From UBA2979 sp963694535 (GTDB taxonomy: Bacteria; Chloroflexota; Dehalococcoidia; UBA2979): a DNA stretch of 27,117 nt. This document shows positions 15,858 through 23,903 of this stretch, one piece after another. How positions within the stretch are numbered: the first letter of the stretch is position 1; the number at the start of each line of letters is the position of its first letter. The translations under genes and the position numbers were made by a program. The notes under the pieces were generated by a model that was not told the DNA's origin, searched no databases, and was given only the letters and a program-made list of their open reading frames with translations. Location: NCBI GenBank assembly GCA_963694535.1, contig CAVODE010000012.1, forward strand, positions 1 through 27,117. The letters are read 5' to 3'.

Positions 15858-15952
15858 CTTGAGTCCATTATTCAGCAAGCTTTACGACTGAGGGAAAGTA
15901 CAACAATCTCAATTAAAACTCTACTCAAGTAAAAACTTGGTAGACGAAAGGA
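15858..15952 (+). promoter_or_regulatory. Mutually exclusive hairpins and ribosome binding site before metY
   Basis: ACTCAAG (15923-15929) can pair with CTTGAGT (15858-15864), 7 bp. Alternatively its CAAGT part (15926-15930) can form a tight AAAA-loop hairpin with ACTTG (15935-15939), ending 6 bases before the GAAAGGA ribosome binding site (15946-15952). A third pairing, CCCTC (15854-15858) with GAGGG (15890-15894), overlaps the first. This resembles a switchable expression platform. Confidence 0.4.
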
Positions 15953-15960
15953 CAAATAAA

Positions 15961-17286
15961 ATGTCAGAACATCGCTTTGAAACTCTGCAACTCCATGCCG
16001 GACAAGAACCAGACCCGACCACAAATTCGAGGGCAGTTCCTATTTACCAAACATCTTCATTCGTGTTTGATAGTGCTGAACATGGCGCCAACCTATTCTC
16101 TCTAGCTGAATTCGGTAATATTTATACCCGAATTATGAACCCAACAACTGACGTATTCGAGAAGCGCGTCGCTGCACTCGAAGGTGGAGTTTCAGGGCTA
16201 GCTACAGCTTCTGGTCAAGCTGCTCAATTTCTGGCAATCGCGAACATGATGCAGGCCGGCGACAGTTTCGTATCAACTTCTTTTTTATATGGTGGAACTT
16301 ACAATCAGTTTAAAGTCCAATTCCCAAGATTAGGTATTAACGTGCGCTTTGCTGAAGGCGATGATGTCGCAAGCTTTGAAAAGCAAATCGACGAAAATAC
16401 TAAAGCTATATATCTAGAGTCCATGGGAAATCCACGATTCAATATTCCTGACTTTGAAGGGATTGCGAAACTTGCCCAGACGCATGACATTCCTCTGATA
16501 GTTGATAATACGCTTGGTGCAGCCGGAGCTCTTATCCGCCCTATCGATCACGGAGCCGACATAGTTGTTCAAAGCGCCACTAAATGGATCGGAGGCCACG
16601 GGACCAGTATCGGTGGAGTAATAGTTGACGCAGGAACGTTCAACTGGGGAAACGGGAAGTATCCCTTGTTTACGGAACCAAGCGATGCATACCACGGTCT
16701 AGTACATTGGGATGCATTTGGTTTTGGTAGTGATATTTGTAAAGCTCTTGGAGTGCCGGACAACAGAAATGTAGCGTTTGGCCTTAGAGGTCGTATCGAA
16801 GCTCTTCGAGACTACGGTGCTTCCCTGAGTCCATTTAACTCGTTCCTACTACTACAAGGTCTTGAAACACTCAGTCTGAGAATAGAGCGACATACTGAGA
16901 ACGCACTCGCACTCGCAGAATGGCTAGAATCGCAACCACAGGTAACGAAGGTTACTTATCCAGGACTTAGTTCAAGTCCTTACAAAGCAGCTGCTGAGAA
17001 ATACTTAACTCGCGGGTTCGGTTGCATGCTTAACATCGAACTAAAAGGTGGTGCCGAAGACGCAACTAAGCTTATAGATAACTTAGAGTTGGCAAGTCAT
17101 TTAGCTAATGTTGGGGATGCAAAAACATTAGTTATTCAGCCAGCGGCTACTACACACCAACAGTTAACAGCTGATGAGCAAATATCTGCTGGTGTTCTAC
17201 CTTCAATGATCCGAGTTTCCGTGGGGATTGAGCACATCGAAGACATCAAAGATGACTTTCGACAGGCTTTTGAAGCAATAGCGTAA
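15961..17286 (+). CDS. metY: O-acetylhomoserine sulfhydrylase (MetY)
   Basis: A Cys/Met-metabolism PLP enzyme of 441 residues, the usual MetY length. It joins O-acetylhomoserine with sulfide to give homocysteine in the cytoplasm. Motifs are YTRIMNPTTDVFEKR (55-69), SGQAAQ (84-89), VDNTLGA (181-187) and the PLP Lys in QSATKWIGGHGT (K208). The ATG at 15961 is chosen because GAAAGGA lies 8 bases upstream; an upstream TTG at 15937 falls inside a hairpin and lacks a signal. The MetA-type acyltransferase gene, which should supply its substrate, follows after 68 bases. The structured 5' spacer suggests control at the RNA level. Confidence 0.96.
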   Translation: MSEHRFETLQLHAGQEPDPTTNSRAVPIYQTSSFVFDSAEHGANLFSLAEFGNIYTRIMNPTTDVFEKRVAALEGGVSGLATASGQAAQFLAIANMMQAGDSFVSTSFLYGGTYNQFKVQFPRLGINVRFAEGDDVASFEKQIDENTKAIYLESMGNPRFNIPDFEGIAKLAQTHDIPLIVDNTLGAAGALIRPIDHGADIVVQSATKWIGGHGTSIGGVIVDAGTFNWGNGKYPLFTEPSDAYHGLVHWDAFGFGSDICKALGVPDNRNVAFGLRGRIEALRDYGASLSPFNSFLLLQGLETLSLRIERHTENALALAEWLESQPQVTKVTYPGLSSSPYKAAAEKYLTRGFGCMLNIELKGGAEDATKLIDNLELASHLANVGDAKTLVIQPAATTHQQLTADEQISAGVLPSMIRVSVGIEHIEDIKDDFRQAFEAIA

Positions 17287-17297
17287 CTCAGGCATGC

Positions 17298-17337
17298 TAT
17301 TAGGATGATTGACGTATATGCTTCAGTCATCCTAATA
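17298..17337 (+). repeat. 11-bp perfect inverted repeat between metY and metA
   Basis: TATTAGGATGA (17298-17308) is the exact reverse complement of TCATCCTAATA (17327-17337), with an 18-base loop. No U-run follows, so it is not a clear terminator. It could be an mRNA hairpin setting relative expression, or an operator. Confidence 0.55.
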
Positions 17338-17354
17338 ATATGTAAAGTAGGCAC

Positions 17355-18245
17355 ATGATGACTCTGATCATACCTCCTGACTATCACGCCTTACCTCTAA
17401 TCGAAGAAAACGGAATCGGTTGGATACCACTTGCTAAGGCTGCTCGACAAGATATTCGACCACTCAGAATTGGCATTCTAAATATTATGCCGCTGGGAGA
17501 ACAATACGAATTTAACTTGTTGAATCCGCTTGGCTTATCCGCCTTACAGATTGAACCAGTCTGGATTCGCTTAGAATCTCACGCCTATAAAACTTGGCCC
17601 AAGGATCACCTCGACGAACTTTATTTAACTTTTGCAGAAGCAACCAAAGAAAAGCCACTCGATGGTCTTATCGTTACAGGTGCACCTGTCGAACATCTTG
17701 AATTTGAAGAAGTCGAATACTGGGACGAGATTACCGAACTTATTGAGACCGCACGATCTACCTGCCCAAGTACCCTCGGGCTTTGCTGGGGAGCGTTTGC
17801 CTTGGCTTATTTATCGGGAATCGAAAAAATAAATTTTGAGCAAAAGTTATTTGGTGTATATGAACTCGAAAACTTGAAACCACATCATTCAATCATGAAT
17901 GCTCTGGATGACAAGTTCTTTTGTCCACAGAGCCGCTTCGCCGGACTGAGCGACACCACCATGGAGAATGCTGCTGCTGACGGACGGATTAATTTGCTAG
18001 CTTATGGACGTGAATCTGGGTACTCGATTTTTGAAAGTAGTGATCAGCGACAGCTGATGCATATTGGGCATCCTGAGTACAACGCCAGCCGGCTCGCGCA
18101 CGAAGCAATTCGAGACCAAAACGACCCATTAGTGCCACCAATTACCAACTTTGACTTTACAAATCCTGTTAACAGGTGGCGAATGCACCGAAATACTTTT
18201 TTTCAGCAATGGATTCATTCTTGCTATACGAAAATAAGTCTTTAA
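17355..18245 (+). CDS. metA: Homoserine O-acyltransferase, MetA family (predicted O-acetyltransferase)
   Basis: A 296-residue MetA-family (class-I-glutamine-amidotransferase-like) homoserine acyltransferase. QDIRPLRIGILNIMP (32-46) is the family signature. The catalytic Cys is in GLCWGAF (C144), and the His and Glu of HPEY are H239 and E241. The residue after TGAPV is Glu113. In the Bacillus cereus enzyme the matching Glu111 gives acetyl-CoA use, while Gly is found in succinyl-CoA users such as E. coli. I therefore predict O-acetylhomoserine as product, the substrate of the adjacent MetY. The start is one of two adjacent ATGs (17355 or 17358), with only a weak TAGG upstream. Confidence 0.95.
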   Translation: MMTLIIPPDYHALPLIEENGIGWIPLAKAARQDIRPLRIGILNIMPLGEQYEFNLLNPLGLSALQIEPVWIRLESHAYKTWPKDHLDELYLTFAEATKEKPLDGLIVTGAPVEHLEFEEVEYWDEITELIETARSTCPSTLGLCWGAFALAYLSGIEKINFEQKLFGVYELENLKPHHSIMNALDDKFFCPQSRFAGLSDTTMENAAADGRINLLAYGRESGYSIFESSDQRQLMHIGHPEYNASRLAHEAIRDQNDPLVPPITNFDFTNPVNRWRMHRNTFFQQWIHSCYTKISL

Positions 18246-18266
18246 ATAATCACACGCTGGGCTGCT

Positions 18267-18857
18267 CTATGTTGAGTCAAGTAAGTATATTCCGTCTAAT
18301 CCTCTGAAACGTTGTTCGTTGTCCATTCCAAAACCCACAACCCACGCATCAGAGTCCAGTTCAAATCCACAAAAATCAGGCTTTAAATCAACTTGTCTGG
18401 GTCTGGCTCTCTCAAGAAGCACCGCAAGCTTTGTGGACCCAATCCCTTTTTTAGAAATAAGTGTCATCAGCTCTTGCATTGTTGTGCCACTGTCCAATAA
18501 GTCATCGAGAACAAGTACCGGCGCTTCAGCTCTTATTCTTGCATCAAAAGTTCCAGGGAATTCAATGGCTGGTTCTGATATCACCGAATCTTGAATATAT
18601 GCGGCAGCAAAAACTGGTACAACAATCCATTTGCCAGGGGCTCTGCGTTCAAGATCGGTCAGCAATGCAGCGGCAAACTGCATGCCACCCGTAATAACTG
18701 GGACAAGATTTACAGTCTCGAACGCCTGATAACATTGAGTTATTTCAGCAGCAACTCTATCTATAGCCGAAAAAACTGTCTCTCGATCAAAAAGAACCCG
18801 TAAACCTTGCTCACTAAGATTTGGCATATCAGCGGAACTCAGTGCTTCTGAAGTCAT
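18267..18857 (-). CDS. hpt: Hypoxanthine phosphoribosyltransferase-like purine salvage enzyme
   Basis: A type I phosphoribosyltransferase of 196 residues. The PRPP motif VLVLDDLLDSGTT spans about 114-126. VITGGMQFAAAL (54-65) is the first loop, and the C-terminal WVVGFGMDNEQRFRGLDGI segment resembles HPRT. The enzyme would convert hypoxanthine and/or guanine with PRPP to the nucleotide. The usual Lys of the purine-binding loop (LLDK) reads LLERA, so base specificity is less certain. Start ATG at 18857 has GGGGAG 5 bases upstream; a TTG at 18860 is less likely. The gene lies about 80 bases downstream of the BMP-type transporter genes on the same strand, a sensible salvage link. Confidence 0.88.
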   Translation of the reverse strand: MTSEALSSADMPNLSEQGLRVLFDRETVFSAIDRVAAEITQCYQAFETVNLVPVITGGMQFAAALLTDLERRAPGKWIVVPVFAAAYIQDSVISEPAIEFPGTFDARIRAEAPVLVLDDLLDSGTTMQELMTLISKKGIGSTKLAVLLERARPRQVDLKPDFCGFELDSDAWVVGFGMDNEQRFRGLDGIYLLDST

Positions 18858-18917
18858 CAACTCTCCCCAATTTAGAGACTAGAACTTTCACTGTAAATAT
18901 TACCTCCAGCAAATGCA

Positions 18918-18938
18918 AGTATTTGAAATATAAATACT
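18918..18938. repeat. AT-rich inverted repeat at the end of the transporter operon
   Basis: AGTATTT (18918-18924) and AAATACT (18932-18938) flank a 7-base loop and overlap the stop codon of the last permease gene. A weak stem without G/C or a U-run; a terminator role is possible but not convincing. Confidence 0.25.
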
Positions 18939-19881
18939 AGTCCGGCCAAAAAGATTCACCCAAAGCAGAGGGTGCAGTTCCGCGAATCAGTCGCCCGATT
19001 CCCTTGAATCGCATCGTAAAACTTTGAACTACTCGCATATTCAAAAAAACCAATGTAAGTATCATCAGAGGAAAAGGTGCAATGGGAAGCACTTGTGCTA
19101 AATCAGGTAAAGTGGGTTGCATTTTCAAGGCGACAATTTGTATTGCCCCAAACAGGTAACAACCAAAGGCAACTCGGAGAGGATGCCAGCCGCCAAAAAT
19201 CACGATCGCCAGTGCAATCCATCCATAATTAGCTATGTGCCCTTCTGACCATCCCATCTTGGCATCAAGTGAAAAAGCTGCACCGCCCAAACCAACGAAC
19301 GCTCCACCAAGAACTGTGTAGAAATATCGCAGAGTATTAACAGGTATTCCTCTAGCAAAGGCCGCCTCAGGTCGTTCTCCTATAGCCTGCAGATCAAGTC
19401 CTCTTCGAGTGTGAAAAATCCACCAAAATGAGGCTATAACGAGCAAAAAACTGAAATACACCAGTGGATTTTGCTGAAACAGAATCTCACCAAAAAATGG
19501 GATATCTTCAAGTACCGGTAGTGACATTTTCTGCACTGAGGGGCCGGGTTTACGAACAAATTCGCCTCCCAACAGAGCTGATAATTTTGTAGCGAAATAT
19601 GTGAGAATGAGGCCAACAGCTATCTGATTAACTCTTAACCTAATACCACCAAATGCAACCACGAATGCAACAAAGCCAGATGTCGCCATACCCGCTAATA
19701 AGCCAAGCTCAACACTCCCGGTGGTATAAGCGATTGCAAAGCCAGTCATCGCGGATAGCAGCATGCTTCCATCAAGCGATAAATTGACTACTCCAGCTTT
19801 CTCAGTAATAGTTTCACCAATGGCAGCAAAAATTAAAGGGGTTGCGGACGCAACGATAATAGCGAATGTTGCAGCATTCAT
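18937..19881 (-). CDS. BMP-system ABC transporter permease (NupQ/YufQ-like)
   Basis: A 314-residue polytopic membrane protein with about eight hydrophobic segments. The N-terminal IGETITEKAGVVNLSLDGSM stretch is typical of the second permease of nucleoside-type BMP importers and related to the branched-chain amino acid/ribose permease family. VNQIAVGLILTYFATKLSALL and ERPEAAFARGIPVNTLRY (EAA-like coupling loop) are further family marks. It starts with ATG overlapping the stop of the other permease gene by 4 bases (ATGA), so translation is coupled. With its partner it would form the inner-membrane channel. Substrate probably nucleosides, by family and by the neighbouring phosphoribosyltransferase. 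Confidence 0.93.
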   Translation of the reverse strand: MNAATFAIIVASATPLIFAAIGETITEKAGVVNLSLDGSMLLSAMTGFAIAYTTGSVELGLLAGMATSGFVAFVVAFGGIRLRVNQIAVGLILTYFATKLSALLGGEFVRKPGPSVQKMSLPVLEDIPFFGEILFQQNPLVYFSFLLVIASFWWIFHTRRGLDLQAIGERPEAAFARGIPVNTLRYFYTVLGGAFVGLGGAAFSLDAKMGWSEGHIANYGWIALAIVIFGGWHPLRVAFGCYLFGAIQIVALKMQPTLPDLAQVLPIAPFPLMILTLVFLNMRVVQSFTMRFKGIGRLIRGTAPSALGESFWPD

Positions 19882-20930
19882 AATGCTGCATCATCTCTAC
19901 TATTTGATTGCTCACGTTGCTGCCGCACCTCCTGATAGCCCATCACTAACACAACTGACAAAACCAGAACGCCCTGAATTACTCCGCCCAACGCCGAATG
20001 TAGTCCGAGTCGAAGCTGCCACTGAAAACTTGCCATTGCTATAGTGGCAAAAAATAAGGCTATCGGTATCACCCATAATCCTCTAAAGCGCGCCAGAAGC
20101 ACTATCAGTATCGCAAGAAACCCATATCCACCAGAAATTGAGGGGACAAGTCTGTGATAAACAGCGCCAGCCTGGGTTACACCGGCTAAACCGGCGACAC
20201 CGCCACCGATTATAAAAGCCATAAGCAAATATCTGCTCGTTGCAATCCCAAAGCGATTTGCCGCCAGCGGATTTTTGCCGGTGGCACGAAGCCTCAAACC
20301 AAAATGTGTTTTAGATAGCAAAAACATGACGGATGCAAGTGAAACAAATGCGATAATTAAAGCTAGAGGAGACACTCGTAAACCATCTATCGTCGGAAAC
20401 CATGCTTGGGGACCGAATGGCTCTGTTCCGCCCGTGGACGCTACGCCATCTCGGCTCCACGGTCCAATTACAAGATAAACAATCAAGCCGGTGGCCACAA
20501 AATTAAGTCCGATGCCACCAAAAATTTCGTTTACGCCACCCCTTACACGAAGTACACCGACAAGAAGTCCCCATAGTGCTCCTCCCACAAAACCACCAAT
20601 AACCATAAGTGTCAAAATGACAGTCGTTGATCCCTGAACTTCACGTGCCACAAAGGATGCTGCGACTGCACCTGCAACGATTTGGCCCTCGACTCCTATA
20701 TTCCACAGACCCGCGCTAAATGTAACTACGAGTGATGCTGAGGCCAGAAGAAGAGGCACCCATATCATGAAGGTGTCCCCGATTCTCTGATTAGTGCCAA
20801 ATGCACCTTCTACGAGTAGTTTCGCGGTATCGACTAATGGTGCCTCAAGTAGCCACAGAAAAAATATACTCACTACCAAAGAAATAGTGATAGCGCCAGC
20901 AAAGTACTTGGTCTGTTGAAGTGAATTCAT
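19878..20930 (-). CDS. BMP-system ABC transporter permease (NupP/YufP-like)
   Basis: A 350-residue permease with a first membrane helix at about 12-30 and roughly eight in total. FSAGLWNIGVEGQIVAGA (about 70-87) is the conserved BMP/nucleoside permease segment. RGGVNEIFGGIGLNFVATGL and RATGKNPLAANRFGI (EAA-like loop contacting the ATPase) follow. It overlaps the upstream ATPase gene and the downstream permease gene by 4 bases each (ATGA), the normal tightly coupled order ATPase-permease-permease. Nothing appears truncated. The imported substrate is inferred, not shown. Confidence 0.93.
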   Translation of the reverse strand: MNSLQQTKYFAGAITISLVVSIFFLWLLEAPLVDTAKLLVEGAFGTNQRIGDTFMIWVPLLLASASLVVTFSAGLWNIGVEGQIVAGAVAASFVAREVQGSTTVILTLMVIGGFVGGALWGLLVGVLRVRGGVNEIFGGIGLNFVATGLIVYLVIGPWSRDGVASTGGTEPFGPQAWFPTIDGLRVSPLALIIAFVSLASVMFLLSKTHFGLRLRATGKNPLAANRFGIATSRYLLMAFIIGGGVAGLAGVTQAGAVYHRLVPSISGGYGFLAILIVLLARFRGLWVIPIALFFATIAMASFQWQLRLGLHSALGGVIQGVLVLSVVLVMGYQEVRQQREQSNSRDDAAL

Positions 20931-22387
20931 CGTTGATGTACTCCTCCAATTAGCAGGCCCAGCTCTTCAACAGTTGCTTCTGACACATCAAATTGATCAA
21001 TAATTCTTCCAGAAAAACAGACGGCTATCTGATCGCTATAAGTAGTAAGCTCCTCAAGATCAGATGACGAAAAAATAATACTGGTGCCAGATTCGCTTAA
21101 AGTCAGTAAGTAACTCCAAACCCAAGCCGCCGACTCGATATCTAATCCTCTAGTCGGGTGTTCCATCAAAAGTAACAAAGGTGTCTCTGGCATAAGTGCG
21201 AGCAGAAGTCGTTGCTGATTTCCGCCAGAAAGTGATTCAGGCGTCGATTCCACTGTTCCCTTTATCGAAAATTTTTCGATCCGTTTGGCCGCTTCTGATC
21301 GCGCAATATTCCAATTAATAACCTTTGACTGGTCCGTAACACTCAGTGCTACGTGCTCGGTGATTGACAGTCCGTTTACAAGGCCTTCACGCTGGCGATC
21401 CGCTGGTAAATAGTAAAACCCCAGCCCCAGTCGATCTAAATAATCTAGCTCACTAATCTCAGCAGATTGAAGTCTGAAACTTCCCTCAGCAAAAGGCACG
21501 AATCCAGCCATAGCACGAAGTAAAGTACGTTGACCTGCACCTTCAAGTCCCGCTAGGCCAATAATCTGCCCTCGACTGACTGACAAGTTGACATCAATAA
21601 TTTGCCCCGGCTGCTCGAAAGCGGATGCATTCGCAAGCTCAAGCAAAGAAGAGCCGTTGACCCTAGCTATGCGAGTCTTCGGTAATACACCAGTACCAAA
21701 CATCTTGCTCACCAAATACTCCACCGGAGACGGTAAGTCAACTGATGCTGATATCTTTCCCTCACGTAGGATTGTCACTCGATCGCAAAGTTCTTGTACT
21801 TCCTCAAGCTTATGAGACACAAAAATTACTGACATCCCATCGTCTGCAAGATCACGTATGGTCGCAAAAAGCTTCTCACGCTGAGTGGAAGATATTGCAG
21901 TAGTCGGCTCATCGAGAATTAAAACTCGTGCGCCTAACCAGAGAAGGCGAGCAATCTCTAACTGTTGCCTCTCTCCTATACTAAGATTCGATGCACTCAC
22001 ATCAGGATTAAGATCAAAACCAAACTGCTCACTAATTGTTGATAATGCTTCGTATGCCTCAGCATAACCATATTCCTTGGGCGACCCTATCAAAAAATTG
22101 TCCACAACCGAAAATGGTAGAAAAACAAGCGGCTCTTGATGTAGTATGCCGATTCCGTTTGCAACTGCTTCATTGGGTGAAAGAAGATGAAGTTTAGTGC
22201 CGTCGAGTTCAATTTCCCCCTGATCTCTGGTGATAAAACCTGAAAGAATTTTTACGAGGGTAGATTTACCAGCTCCATTTTCACCGAGCAAGCCATGAAT
22301 TTCTCCGGATCCGACGCTCAACGAAATTGTATCGTTTGCAACGACGGACCCGAAACGTTTAGTTATAGCCCGAAGTTCAAGACTCAT
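20927..22387 (-). CDS. BMP-system ABC transporter double ATPase (NupO/YufO-like)
   Basis: A 486-residue protein with two fused ABC domains. Domain 1 is complete: Walker A GENGAGKST (35-43), signature LSIGERQQ (135-142), Walker B VLILDEPT (155-162), H-loop SH (191-192). Domain 2 has the family's usual degenerate P-loop (GLEGAGQRT, 280-288) with signature LSGGNQQR (386-393) and MEHPTRGLD; such ATPases power sugar and nucleoside importers. The ATG at 22387 is chosen because MSLELRAITKRFG is the standard N-terminus; the open frame continues to 22513 but would overlap the lipoprotein gene by about 98 bases. It begins 28 bases after the binding-protein gene. Confidence 0.95.
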   Translation of the reverse strand: MSLELRAITKRFGSVVANDTISLSVGSGEIHGLLGENGAGKSTLVKILSGFITRDQGEIELDGTKLHLLSPNEAVANGIGILHQEPLVFLPFSVVDNFLIGSPKEYGYAEAYEALSTISEQFGFDLNPDVSASNLSIGERQQLEIARLLWLGARVLILDEPTTAISSTQREKLFATIRDLADDGMSVIFVSHKLEEVQELCDRVTILREGKISASVDLPSPVEYLVSKMFGTGVLPKTRIARVNGSSLLELANASAFEQPGQIIDVNLSVSRGQIIGLAGLEGAGQRTLLRAMAGFVPFAEGSFRLQSAEISELDYLDRLGLGFYYLPADRQREGLVNGLSITEHVALSVTDQSKVINWNIARSEAAKRIEKFSIKGTVESTPESLSGGNQQRLLLALMPETPLLLLMEHPTRGLDIESAAWVWSYLLTLSESGTSIIFSSSDLEELTTYSDQIAVCFSGRIIDQFDVSEATVEELGLLIGGVHQR

Positions 22388-22415
22388 AAGCTCAGTGGTA
22401 GGGTTATTTCCACGA

Positions 22416-23675
22416 TTACTCCGCTGGGCCTTCCATTCCTTCGAGAAGACTCGGCATATACCAAATTTCGAGGTCGGTAGCAGCAACGCCGCTAGCCAAG
22501 AACGAACTTCCATCCTGGAAATTTAATGGACCGGTCCACAGGTTCAAGGACCCATCACCCAATGATGCTATAAAGTCATCCAACTTTTCCCCATTTGCCG
22601 AGGTAAGTCCATCACCCTTCAAAAATCCGATTGTGCTCGTATCGTGGTTATTTATGTCACTCCAATCAGGACCAATCCAGTTAAAGCTCGCAGTAAATTC
22701 ACCATCAATCACAGATTGGGCATTCTTAAGATAGGTCGGGCCCCAGTTAAAGTAAGGAACCCCAAGGCAAGCCTTCGGAGCTTCGGCACACGCGCCTTCA
22801 TAGTCGTAAGGTATCGCCCACACTGTATCGCCCGCAGAGGTTTTTTTGCCAGCCTCAACGATTGCCTCAGTAGTATCAATACCAGAAATAATTACGTCGC
22901 TTCCGGATGCAAAAAACTCATTTGCTACAACGGTTGGATCAAGAGTAAATCCAGGAATATTAAACCAGAATCCAATCCAATTAACATTGAAGCTCAGATC
23001 AGAAACAGGCTTCCCTAGAACTTCAGTCCAACAGTGCCTTGCTCCCAAATAAGTTGAACTCACTAATCTTCGTGTTTCGTCATTAATCAGAGGCCCGAGA
23101 TACGAGATTTTTCCAGCGTCCGATTGTAGTGCAGCGGCACAGCCGGCAATCATTTTACCGTACTCCATTTGCCCGAAAAAATTACCTAACATCGGTAGTT
23201 CAGCATGATAGGCCTTACCGTCAGCCCAAGCGGAATCTCCAGATGCATGAATTATCGGAACATTTGGATGAGCGGCAGCAGCTTCTAGGATTCCGTCTTT
23301 CATATCATCAGATGTTGCGATAATCAGGTGCGCACCTTGAGCAATCATGTCATCCACGATCTGCGGAATTGTAATATTCGGTGAATCAGCAGGATTTACT
23401 TTATCGACAACGATAAGCTCACCCCCTAATTTCTCAACAGCATAGGTTCCACCATCAAAATGAGCTTGCGAATAGCCCCTGTCATCTCGCGGTCCCACCA
23501 ATATCAAACCAAGTTTGAATGGTTCTGCAGCTTCAGTTACTGCCGCTGCGGCAGTAGTTGCTGCCGTAGTTGCTACGGACTGATTAGTCGACACTGAATC
23601 AGTGTCGACGCTACTTGAGCACGCACCCAGTGCCAGTAGCGCCGGCAACAAAAGCATCATAAGTTTCCAACGCAT
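22416..23675 (-). CDS. BMP/PnrA-family substrate-binding lipoprotein
   Basis: A 419-residue extracytoplasmic binding protein. After a basic start and hydrophobic core, LALGAC is a clear lipobox with Cys19 as the lipidated residue. A Thr/Ala-rich linker (to about residue 50) precedes the BMP domain, beginning KLGLILVGPRDDRGYSQAH and including TSDDMKDG. BMP/PnrA proteins bind purine nucleosides in characterised cases. ATG at 23675 has AAGGAG 6 bases upstream; the open frame to 23702 adds nine unlikely residues. It is the first gene of a four-gene importer operon and has two palindromes in its upstream region. The substrate is inferred from family and from the downstream purine phosphoribosyltransferase. 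Confidence 0.94.
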   Translation of the reverse strand: MRWKLMMLLLPALLALGACSSSVDTDSVSTNQSVATTAATTAAAAVTEAAEPFKLGLILVGPRDDRGYSQAHFDGGTYAVEKLGGELIVVDKVNPADSPNITIPQIVDDMIAQGAHLIIATSDDMKDGILEAAAAHPNVPIIHASGDSAWADGKAYHAELPMLGNFFGQMEYGKMIAGCAAALQSDAGKISYLGPLINDETRRLVSSTYLGARHCWTEVLGKPVSDLSFNVNWIGFWFNIPGFTLDPTVVANEFFASGSDVIISGIDTTEAIVEAGKKTSAGDTVWAIPYDYEGACAEAPKACLGVPYFNWGPTYLKNAQSVIDGEFTASFNWIGPDWSDINNHDTSTIGFLKGDGLTSANGEKLDDFIASLGDGSLNLWTGPLNFQDGSSFLASGVAATDLEIWYMPSLLEGMEGPAE

Positions 23676-23702
23676 AATTATCTCCTTCAACAACCGGAGC
23701 AC

Positions 23703-23721
23703 ACGTCATGATTAATGACGT
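23703..23721. promoter_or_regulatory. Palindromic operator candidate upstream of the BMP importer operon
   Basis: ACGTCATGATTAATGACGT is a perfect 7-bp inverted repeat with a 5-bp spacer, 28 bases upstream of the lipoprotein start and partly downstream of where a promoter should lie. Size and symmetry fit a dimeric repressor site. Confidence 0.5.
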
Positions 23722-23775
23722 AACTAAATTTATGTCTTATCAGCATGGAAACATCGTCTGGGCTCCGGACCCAAA

Positions 23776-23791
23776 TGACCTGGGGAGGTCA
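23776..23791. promoter_or_regulatory. Second palindrome upstream of the BMP importer operon
   Basis: TGACCT-GGGG-AGGTCA is a perfect 6-bp inverted repeat about 55 bases further upstream. Its half-sites share TGAC with the first palindrome but differ after it. The remaining spacer to the permease gene at 23904 shows no gene that I can support. Confidence 0.35.
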
Positions 23792-23903
23792 CCAAGGTTC
23801 GATTGTATACTCCCAATTACAACAGAGCAATCAAGGGTTCCTAAAAAAACATATTCGCATCTTTGCACACACTCTAAATCGCCGCCCCTCAGGATAAAAC
23901 GGC

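Noticed and set aside
15771..15878. A 35-codon minus-strand open frame beginning with TTG (ending in DEFDPSI)
   Set aside because: The peptide looks protein-like, but there is no ribosome binding site, it starts with TTG, and it overlaps the paired stems, which explain the sequence better.
22388..22513. N-terminal extension of the ABC double ATPase
   Set aside because: It would overlap the lipoprotein gene by about 98 bases and precedes a standard family N-terminus at 22387.
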